Assembly: GCF_035594125.1 (NCBI RefSeq) | Contig: NC_087156.1 | Coordinates: forward strand, 28,705,497-28,769,496 | DNA: 64,000 bases | Source: Scylla paramamosain | Taxonomy: Eukaryota > Arthropoda > Malacostraca > Decapoda > Portunidae | Reading direction: 5' to 3' | Part shown: one piece after another, positions 55,178 through 64,000 of the stretch | Layout: each line of letters opens with the position of its first letter | How positions within the stretch are numbered: the first letter of the stretch is position 1 | The notes under the pieces: model-generated | Told to the model about the DNA's origin: nothing | The model's input: only the letters and a program-made list of their open reading frames with translations | The model's database searches: none | Program-made: the position numbers and the translations under genes

Positions 55178-55526
55178 CCCCTGTCCTCAGTGTCCACATC
55201 CATTCATATAACCCGCCCCCATATTTCCACAGATCCCATTATACACTCCTGCCAATCTCGTCCCTACACTGGCTTTTATCTCCCCTCCCTTCCTCCTACC
55301 TCGGCTCCTGGTACTGTTACTTCCCCTTCCTACTCCTTGCTACTCCTAAACCCTTTAAGCAACAGGTGACTCCTTCGTGATTCACAGTACCAACACCATC
55401 AACAGGTAACCCACAGAGAACAATTTTTTATTAAGGCGTGTTTTGGTCACCCGACCTATCATACTTAGTCATTGACTGAGGAATCTTTACCCACACATAC
55501 AAATACACACACACGGGGTCTTTAGA
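55177..55526. other. Anonymous stretch
   Basis: C/T-rich unique sequence with no gene recognised. It ends in short AC-type repeats near 55495-55515. Confidence 0.5.
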
Positions 55527-55790
55527 TAAGGGAAGCTCCAAGAACTCAATAAGCCTACATGTGTAAGTTTCTTTATACATTTTTTAGCTATTTTCACCGG
55601 TCATCCCTCTCCATAGAATTATATAATCTTTAACCCCCACATTGACTCGGCACTAACAAACCTGAATTACTGTAGTCTATTCCTGTCATCTACCACTCCT
55701 ATCTCCTCCATCATCTTTTCTCTAAATCTAGCTTTGCAGAGCTTCAATTTAATATCTCTAATCCTATCTGATTGGCCCTCTGGTGGCAGC
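55527..55790 (-). mobile_element. CR1-like 3'-end fragment
   Basis: 'ataagggaagctccaagaac', 'gcctacatgtgtaagt', 'ccctctccatagaattatat', 'aatctttaa', 'cggcactaacaa' and 'tcatctaccactcc' follow the large CR1-like copy (49165-49350) block by block, and homology continues weakly to about 55790. It is clearly more diverged than the 49-50 kb copy. Confidence 0.82.
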
Positions 55791-56879
55791 AATCACAAAC
55801 ATCACCAGGCAAAGTAATGGTGACTGCCTACTCTTACATTCACCCAGACATAAAATGTATACCGGTTAGCCAAGACCGGGAGAACGCAGAGGCGACGGGG
55901 AAAGGAAGCTCTCACCTAACTCCAATACACCAAGCCTCAGGAAAAATGGAGCAAACAGATTACACCAACACTCAAATTCACTCAGTCCTAAAAATAAGAA
56001 GTTTATCATATACATTCCCAAGAGTGGCTGATCAAAAAACAAAGACGCCACGCTCCCTGAGTAAGGAAGTTCCAGCTGTTAGTACGTATTTACTTTCCCA
56101 AGAGCAGCATTGGTAAAAACACAGGACACGAGGGAGAGTAAACGAAGACATACGCCAATGCCAAGATGCGGTGGCCGTGCCTGCGTGGGAGTGTGTGGGA
56201 GTGAGTGGGGAGAGCGGAAAGGTTACGGAGGTTAGAAGTTAGAGGAAAATAATGTGATGTGAGAGACTATGGGACGCCGAGTGAGTGGTGGGAGAGCGTG
56301 GTGGGTGGGAGAGGAATGCTGCGATTTAAGAGATGAGACAAGGGAAAGGGTTAAGAGGGGAGAGAATTGGGAGGAAGGTCATGAAGTGGGAGAGGAGAAG
56401 GAAGATGAGAGAAAAATAAGAGCGGTGCATAAAGAGAGAAGAGGAGAAGAGGGCGATGAAAAGATGAAGAAATTAAGAGAAGAGAGAAGACATAAAAAGA
56501 CAAGAGAGTGAGAGGGAGAAGACGGGAATGAGGAAAGGGAGAGGAGGATGACAGATTACAATGGGGATAAGAAAGAGAAACGTGAGAAGCAGAAGACTAA
56601 GACAGCAAAAGCGAATGGATGAGCGTAAGACCAGCACAGGTTGGGAGGTAAGATGCTACGTTGAATACAGTAAACAAACACCCCAGAGGAAACCAGGTGC
56701 GCCACAGGTAAGGGTCAACAAGCTCAGGACGGATATACACCAGTAAGGAGGTGGGCGGGAAGTGGCAGGAGGGAGGAGGATGAGGGCAGGGAACAGGTGG
56801 TCAAAGGCAAGGAAAGAAACTCATGCTCTTTATAAACTAGAAAGAGGTGAGTCTTGTTCCTTTCCTTGGCTGTACTGTC
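55791..56879. other. Anonymous stretch, purine-rich in the middle
   Basis: 56200-56650 is G/A-rich. Short E/K/R-rich open frames are compositional. No protein homology is recognised. Confidence 0.5.
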
Positions 56880-56915
56880 ACTGTTGTTGTTGTGGTGCTG
56901 GTGGTGGTGGTGTTT

Positions 56916-56962
<47 letters not shown>

Positions 56963-57023
56963 CTTATTGCTATTGGTGTTGTTTTTCTTCTTTTTCTCTT
57001 TCTCTTCCTTCTCTTCCTCGTCC

Positions 57024-57120
<97 letters not shown>

Positions 57121-57145
57121 TAGTCCTCCGTGTGTGTGTGTGTGT

Positions 57146-57230
<85 letters not shown>
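56880..57230. repeat. (GTT)n and two long (GT)n arrays
   Basis: (GTT)n about 56915-56963, (GT)n 57027-57118, and (GT)n about 57130-57230. The two GT arrays share a 'cctagtcctccgtgtg' / 'cgtcctccgtgtg' left flank, suggesting local duplication. Confidence 0.96.
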
Positions 57231-57450
57231 CGGGTGATTTACAAACGCAGAGGGGACTTTCCAAAACAAATATGGCTCCCTGGGTCATCTGCGAGACCGG
57301 TGTTTGCTCGCAGAGGCAATCTGTTATGCCTAAGAGGGATCCACTCACCATACCCCCTCCCCCAGCCTCCCCCCTACCCTTGTACCACTTCCCTTCCGTC
57401 CCCTTACCTCCCATACCCTCATCTTTACTCCTCCCATTCCTTCTCTCCTT

Positions 57451-57452
<2 letters not shown>

Positions 57453-57536
<84 letters not shown>
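57453..57536. repeat. (CT)n microsatellite
   Basis: Perfect CT array of about 84 bp. Confidence 0.98.
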
Positions 57537-57539
<3 letters not shown>

Positions 57540-58554
57540 CTTTGTCTTTTCTAACCTTTTATCTCGATCATTCCCACTGCCCTTTTCATCTTTCCTCCTT
57601 CTCTGTTCTCGTTCTCCTCTTTCTCCCATTCTTTTCATCTTTCCTCTTTTTGTACGCATTCTTTCCATCTTAACTGCCTTTTTTTCTTCTCCTTCCCAAC
57701 ACTCCACTCCTCTCTGGCGGCACAAACTGAAAAAATGAAATAAAATACAAAAACCAGTGAATTCAGATTAATCTATTCTGTCGTGTTCTATACCTAATAG
57801 TTTAATGCAACAGTGTATTTAATAATTGAACAGGTATCGTTGTTATATACTGAAAGTTCTATGTTATGTGTTCTTATGTATTTCTCTATGGCTATGTCGT
57901 AATCCGAGGAACAATAAAAGGAGATGAAATACGAAAGGAGGAATAAGAAAGAAGGAGAAAGCAGGACAGGTAGAAGGAAGAAGTGAAAGAGAAAGAATAT
58001 AAACATGAAAGCAGATACCAATATTACAATAAGCTATCATAAACTGACTGATAAAAGACAAGAAGAAACTATCGATGAAAATAACAAGATACTGTAAGCC
58101 ATCAGAATACTAACAGATAACAGAGGGGGGGAATAGCAGCAGATTACCACAAGAAATATCCAGGTAGCTATCACAAAACTAACAGACAAGAGAAGGAGTT
58201 TACCTGGCTGCTGATGACGTGGACAACACGTGGACAAGACGGATAGCGGCCACAAAAAATTAACTCTTCGTTCTCTTTCCTCCTCTTCACTAGCTTCCAT
58301 TCTTTCTCTCAAAAATTCCAGGGTCCCTCACATCACCAAGTCCTCCCCGTCCCTTCCTCCTCCTCCTTCACGTCCTCTCCTCCTCCACCTCCTCCTCCTT
58401 ATGCACATAGAAAATACATATCACGCAACATAATCTCAGTCTGCATGATTAAACAAGGCAAGCAGTAATGGATTCTCAAGTATTCTCTTTACTTTAGAGC
58501 GGCGTCTCATATGAACTATAAAAATACTAAAGTAAAAAATATATCAAGAGTTGG

Positions 58555-58558
<4 letters not shown>
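57537..58558. other. Anonymous stretch with a degenerate ~66-bp repeat
   Basis: 'ctatcataaactgactgata' near 58034, 'ccatcagaatactaacagat' near 58099 and 'ctatcacaaaactaacagac' near 58168 mark a 65-69-bp period over 57980-58200. The rest is unrecognised. Confidence 0.6.

Positions 58559-58634
<76 letters not shown>
58559..58634. repeat. (CT)n microsatellite
   Basis: Perfect CT array of about 76 bp. Confidence 0.98.
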
Positions 58635-58799
58635 GTACCTTTCTTATTCTTTAAAAGTTTCCTCCCGGGGCAAAGTTTCTCACGCGATTCCATTTGCACG
58701 TCCATTTTGTATTTCTCCCCAGACCGAAATACGAATAAGAGGAAGAATCCAAGAATATTTGTATTTTGGCAACTTTTGTCGTCGTGATCGTGTTAATAG

Positions 58800-58807
58800 T
58801 GGTGGTG

Positions 58808-58891
<84 letters not shown>
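58800..58891. repeat. (GTA)n microsatellite
   Basis: (AGT)n array of about 85 bp. A (CAT/CAC)n stretch follows at 58996-59035. Confidence 0.97.
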
Positions 58892-59225
58892 ATGGAGGAG
58901 GAAAAAAATACACGTTGGAGAAGAGACAAGGAGGAAAAAGAGGAATAGGAAGGGGAGGATTACAACCGTAACCGTCACAGTCACCATCACCGCAGTCACC
59001 ATCATCATCATCATCACCACCACCACCAACACCACCACAAAAAGAAGAAAAAAAAATGCAAGGGAGGAGTTTACTAAAACCTCAGAGCATTTCAGCGCAG
59101 TCACTTCAGCACCTCCACCTCAAAACTTCTTCCAGATCCAGAAATTCCTCTTATCTATCTGTTTATCTGTCTGTCTGTTTGTCTATCTCGAACACACAGA
59201 CAGACAAACAGACATTAAAGAACTC

Positions 59226-59230
<5 letters not shown>

Positions 59231-59299
<69 letters not shown>

Positions 59300-59311
59300 T
59301 CTCTCTCTCTC
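59231..59311. repeat. (CT)n microsatellite
   Basis: CT array with one CACT interruption. Confidence 0.97.
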
Positions 59312-61300
59312 GTAACCACCAAAGATGCAATGAACCAAAACAAAACTGCTGCAACCAACAGTTTTGAGCAAATCGGTAATCCTTTCTCAGACCAACGATG
59401 TCTTTCTAAACCATACTCTAAATTTACACCACACAATTACATTACGGTTAAACAGAAGCCAAAGTAAATAAAGGGTTACTCGTCAAGACTCCATAAACAT
59501 CGTGAAAGTGAAACTCCCATTTTATTTATTTTTTTTCTTTTTATTCTTTTATTGTCGAACCGAAAGCTGAAGGAAATAATTACCAAAGCGGAAGCAGATT
59601 CACCCGGAATTTTCACACGCTCCGCCGCGCAGCTTTAACACCATATTTCGCCCGCATTTTTGTACAGATTTCGAGTATTTCTAAACACATTTCTTCCCTT
59701 GCTTATTGTATTTGTTCAGCTCTATTTTATTTTATATATTTTCGTTCTCTTTGTTTTGGATTTTGTGTACGTTTTTCTCCCCTAGATTTTCAGTTTCCTC
59801 TCGTTTCCATAACTAGTGTGCGTTGTTGCCTCTAAGAGTAATGGCCCCGTTTCCTTTGATGCTTCTGAGCTGAATAGAATATTATGTGTGTATTAATGAA
59901 CTGCTTCGTACTAAAAACTAGCTGAGACTACTAGAAAAAACTTGAGATGTGATGGTGAAGGTAGTCTATGAATAGTTTTTAATTATCATATATACTTATT
60001 TGTCCTATTTTGTTTTATTTTATTTTTTGTCTGGAATATTTTGTAGAACATGACATCATTTTTTAGGGCAACAGTTGCACTTAATCTTTAACTATTTTCA
60101 TCGTATAAGTTTCCTCTGTTGTGAAAATGATGTGAATGATAATACCGTGCATATTTCCGACGCTTCTTAGTCTCTCAGTGTAGATGCTTCACCAACACTG
60201 CCTTCCGCAAAGTCATAAGCAGGCATATATATATATAATATCGTTTAGTCATATGCAGTACAAACATAATCAATCAAACTTTCCATTAAAACTCAGTCCT
60301 TCCCGCTCATTTCACTCTGTTTTCCTGCCACTCAAACTTCCTGAATCCCGGCAACTCCTCCTTCAGTCCATCCATTCAACTACCTTACCTTTCCCTAAGT
60401 CTTAATCCGTCCCTCCTCCTGAGTTCTCCCAGGCGCTAAACTCTAAATCACTCCGTTCATTCCACTTCATTCCGCACAGTGCCTCGCGACGAAGATAGAC
60501 GAGATTTTCCCTGGTGCCTCCGCCCTCCCTGTTCTGCTCTGCCGTGCTCATCATCATTACGAACGGGAACTGCAGTCACTCAAATCCTCAGTAATCAGGT
60601 GCGTGGCGCGGTTGTTATCACACGGCGGGAAGTTTGCGAGACACGCGTTGGATTAGCGACGGGTGTGGATGTCAGCCGTCCTGTGCGGTAGTTACAATTC
60701 CCTTTGAGCCCCGACGGCTGTCCCTCCGTCTGCCTGTCCCCCTGTCAGTCTGCATGTGTGTCTCTGTCTGCCCAACTCTCACACTCCTGTCCGTTTCGCT
60801 GTCAGTCTCTCCTGTTCTAGAGCAACTTCTATCTCGTTTCCTCTCCGTCAGGTGGCTCCTCTCGACTCGTGGACCGTCACTCGCTGCCTGTGGATACTCG
60901 CACCTCTCGCCCCTGCTCTCCTGTTGCCTCACTTCCGCCACTTCCACTTAAATCCTCCCGCTTCATGCCCTCCCGGCTCTCACCCTCCCGCCTCCCAGCT
61001 GTCAGTTCGCCTCCTGCCTCTGTGCTCCAACCTTGCACCAACACACAAACACTCCAGTAATGCGCAGCTAATCAAGAAGTGCCAAGACTGATGATGCTGA
61101 AATGAGGTGGGAGTGATGGCTGGATGAAACACCTGAGCCCGGCAAGTAGTTACGGCCTAATTAAGGCAAACAAAGGTGAAAGGGAAGGCATCTGATTACT
61201 CGTTGCCTTAATACAGGTGAGGATGATGTAGCGAGAACGACAGGTGGTGGTGTGAGGCTTGCCGGCAAGTAAAGATAATAGGTATTAGGAGAGGTAATGA
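59312..61300. other. Longest anonymous stretch of the right half
   Basis: About 2 kb almost free of microsatellites. 59500-60240 is AT-rich; 60470-61060 is C-rich with Ser/Pro/Leu-rich open frames. A donor-like CAG|GTGCGT occurs at about 60598. No frame matches a protein I recognise. Confidence 0.5.
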
Positions 61301-61558
61301 TGGTGGTGGTGGTGGTGGTGGTGGTGGTGGTGGTGGAAGAAGCTAGCAAAAAGAGGTGCGAACAAAGAAGAGATGATAACAAAGAAGCATACAATAATGA
61401 AAAAAAAAAAAAACTGAATCTTCGGTTCAATCACAAAAATGGCGATGGTGTTGGTGCAGGTAGTGATGATGATTAGTGGTGGTAGTGGTGGTGGTGGTGG
61501 CAGCAGAGAATAAGACACGAAAAAACAACACCAAATAACAAAGAAGCATGTAATAATG

Positions 61559-61598
<40 letters not shown>

Positions 61599-61600
61599 AA
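61301..61600. repeat. (GGT)n and (AAC)n arrays
   Basis: (GGT)n 61302-61336, a shorter GGT run at 61479-61501 and (AAC)n 61562-61597. 'aacaaagaagcatacaataa' near 61379 and 'aacaaagaagcatgtaataa' near 61537 mark a ~158-bp duplication. Confidence 0.9.
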
Positions 61601-61905
61601 CTCTCCTTCAGTCTTCAGTTTAAAAGCACAAAAGCAGAAACAAAAACATAAACAAGAGAAGAAGAAAACGAAAGAAAAAAAAAATTCCTCTCAGCTCAGG
61701 CAAGTAATAATACGGAAAGAATAAACGAAGACGAAAGAAAAAAAAAAAAAGATCTCAAACACTGGCGCGCAAACACCGAGTAATTCAATTCTCTTCTCGT
61801 CCAAGATCGGGAAAAGTTTGATTAAATCCACCGCCCTCGCCCGCAGCCACGATTACAATAACGAGTTACAGACTTCTTCATCTCACGGCCATGATGAATC
61901 CCGCA

Positions 61906-61989
61906 GGAGGAGGAGGAGGAGGAGGAGGAGGAGAAAAAAGGGAGGAAGAAGAAGAAGAAGAAGAAGAAGAAGAAGAAGAAGAAGAAGAA

Positions 61990-62031
<42 letters not shown>

Positions 62032-62356
62032 GACGATAATGATAATGTTGATGATGATGAAGAAGAAGAAGATGATGATGATGATGATGATGATGATGAA
62101 GACGATGATGATAATGTTGATGATGATGATGAGGAGGAGGAGGAAGAGTAAGAGGAGGAAGAGGAGGAGGAGGAGGAGGAGGAGGAGGAGGAGGAGGAGG
62201 AGGAGGAGGAGGAGGAGGAGGAGGAGGAGGAGGAGGAGGAGGACAAGAGCAAGAATAAAAACAGGAGGAGGAGGAGGAGGAAGAGGAGAACAAATACTAG
62301 AACAAGAACAACAACAAGAGGAGGAGGAGGAGGAGGAGGAGGAGGAGGAGGAGGAG
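61906..62356. repeat. Compound (GGA)n-(GAA)n-(GAT)n-(GGA)n, 450 bp
   Basis: (GGA)n 61906-61932, (GAA)n about 61943-61990, (GAT)n about 61988-62030 and again 62071-62134 with GAA between, then (GGA)n about 62160-62242 and 62320-62356. Acidic or basic homopolymeric open frames on both strands are its translation. Confidence 0.97.
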
Positions 62357-62747
62357 TCAGTGTACATGCATAAATCCTCCGACCTTTCCCAGCACCAGAT
62401 CTGTAATACAGAAAGGACTTGAGAAAAATGGCGAGGCTATAGATAGTTTGGACTTAAGATATAGGGAGCGCGTAAAATTCCTTCCCTTCGCTTCTTTACA
62501 AAAAAAAAAAAAAAAAAATCATTCACATGTTTCCCCTCACGCAAGTATTACGCACGTATATCACCAAACACGTGCAGCTGAGGTGTGTTTCATGGTCAAC
62601 CACAAATCGCAATAAAAAAAGAAAGTAAAAAAAAAAATGATAAAAGCTGGGGTATTCATCTACACAAGTTCCAGGAGTCAATTACAACTTGGTGGAAAAC
62701 TCAGATTTGCGTAAAGTCTACGATATGCACGTGCCATGTTACACTTA

Positions 62748-62750
62748 TTT

Positions 62751-62801
<51 letters not shown>

Positions 62802-62808
62802 TATTTTT
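62748..62808. repeat. (ATTT)n microsatellite
   Basis: Tetranucleotide TTTA array of about 60 bp. Confidence 0.97.
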
Positions 62809-64000
62809 ATGAAACATTAGGGAATGAATTTACCACCACACTCCACACTCCGCGTCACTGAATCTTCCACATGTACCAACATCAATATACATAAATTTCC
62901 AATCACCGTCTCCTTGTGCCAACAAGATGATACTTAAAAGAACTCGTATAATCATGAAATTCAGACACTGAGTTTGGTGGTTTTCTGACTAAAATTCCCT
63001 GATCATCCAGTACTCATGCTGGCGGCTTTCACTGAGAAAAGGAGTCACTGCCTATGGCACGCCACTCTACCGTCGCTGGCAGCTGTGTATGTTTTGTGCA
63101 TATGCATATATTGCCATACATATATCCCCATGCAGACTCCAGGATGATGCTTGAGATCAAGTTGTGGCTGATTTAATACTGAAAGAAAAGAGATCTACAT
63201 GACTCTTCTGAAAGGAAATAGATTTTTAATTGTATAACATGATGCCTTTCCTCCCTGAAGAGGATGGCCTTCATAACATATTTGATTGGAACACACAAGT
63301 GTATCTCCTCAAAATCAGTAAATTTTCAAGTAGAGCAAAAATGTTTTGGATATTTTTACCACTTTTTACTGAACGGACTGAAAATATCAATACTTAACAG
63401 AAAAGATGGTATTCATCAAATCACAAAACGCAGTTTACGGATACTATATCAAAATATCAATACAAGTACGTACATACCTGTTGTTAAACGTTCGCCAGGA
63501 GTAACTGCTTCTCGCATGTCTTCAACTTTTAACAAAACAGATGACGAGAATAAAAAGATCTTGGAATTGCTGCTGGTTTAATCAAGTCCATCGTGTGAGA
63601 GTAAGTTTTCTCGCACCTCGTTCAGTAATTTGAAACTCAGTCTCTTCCTTCAACTGTAGCCACTCACGTATCCAAACACGCTCCTTCTACAGCTTCTTCC
63701 CTTCATCTTCGTTAGACAATCCACTAATACACACAGAGCAAGGTCTTCATCCATCTTCGGTCTTGTCGCCTTCAACAGGAATTGTTTGGACTGTCGATAT
63801 AGTTTCTTTTATTGCCACACGACTCGGCTCTCAGGCTTTTAAAGCGAGAAGTCGATGTCTGAGTTAGAACTTAGCTAACTCTGTGTATTTGTTTGTGACC
63901 ATAAAGTGGCTCGATATCAGCTCAGCAGAATATTGGCCGTTGAATACTGACGAAAAAGGGTACTCGCATGACCGCGCATTAAGTAAAGGATAAGCTGTAA
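62809..64000. other. Anonymous right-edge stretch
   Basis: Mixed AT-rich sequence without arrays. The 105-codon open frame at 63264-63581 has ordinary composition but no family I recognise and no supporting context. Confidence 0.5.

Noticed and set aside
56762..57673. 303-codon open frame
   Set aside because: Most of it is GTT and GT array translation (Val/Cys runs).
61822..62422. Acidic, Ser-rich and Pro-rich open frames on both strands
   Set aside because: All derive from one compound trinucleotide array.
63264..63581. 105-codon open frame of ordinary composition
   Set aside because: No recognised family, no codon or splice evidence; length is compatible with chance in AT-rich sequence.

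Overview
This window is eukaryotic, gene-poor and extremely rich in simple repeats. It suggests an arthropod, most likely a decapod crustacean and perhaps a crab. That is inferred from four things: the density of long (GA)n/(CT)n, (AC)n/(GT)n, (GGA)n, (ATT)n and (GTA)n arrays, recurring every one to two kilobases; CR1-like and Jockey-like non-LTR retrotransposons; degenerate 5-bp tracts related to the arthropod telomere unit TTAGG; and a KCTD8/12/16-family gene. No species can be fixed from the sequence alone. There are no bacterial operons, no CRISPR arrays and no recognisable tRNA or rRNA genes.

Only one host protein-coding gene is recognised. It is a single-exon KCTD12-like gene on the minus strand (27204-28039), a BTB/T1 domain followed by an H1 domain, interrupted by one single-base frameshift at about 27733. 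Everything else with protein homology is retrotransposon debris: a Jockey-like reverse transcriptase (31096-32836, plus strand) inserted inside a CR1-like fragment; a second, much older Jockey 3' end at 15318-15640; a long CR1-like reverse transcriptase with its 3' terminus at 49146-50446 (minus); and three further CR1 3'-end fragments (30921-31085 with continuation 32833-32925, 40170-40338, 55527-55790).

Layout: 1-12 kb holds microsatellites, a ~123-bp tandem repeat at the left edge, a duplicated SINE-like unit near 8.1-8.6 kb, a degenerate 4-bp tract (9.2-9.7 kb) and a ~150-bp tandem repeat (10.8-11.3 kb). 12-26 kb is anonymous sequence with the old Jockey remnant, minisatellites (17.5-17.9, 24.8-25.3 kb) and dense microsatellites. 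26-29 kb holds the KCTD gene between an (AT)n array and short AC arrays. 30-38 kb holds the nested retrotransposons, a MITE-like element, two ~63-65-bp degenerate tandem arrays, an inverted copy of the SINE-like unit and a 5-bp-periodic tract. 38-44 kb is dominated by long microsatellites. 44.7-47.3 kb contains three kinds of tandem repeats and the second MITE-like copy. 47.5-54.2 kb is microsatellites plus the large CR1 copy. 54.5-64 kb holds a second 5-bp-periodic tract, another CR1 tail, long compound microsatellites and several kilobases of anonymous sequence.

Most long open frames here are translations of simple repeats and are not genes. I found no convincing new multi-gene system. The observations most worth following are the KCTD frameshift, the nested Jockey-in-CR1 insertion, the unrecognised old Jockey copy, the duplicated SINE-like unit, a tandem-repeat family present at four separate loci, a MITE-like pair, and the two degenerate telomere-like 5-bp tracts.
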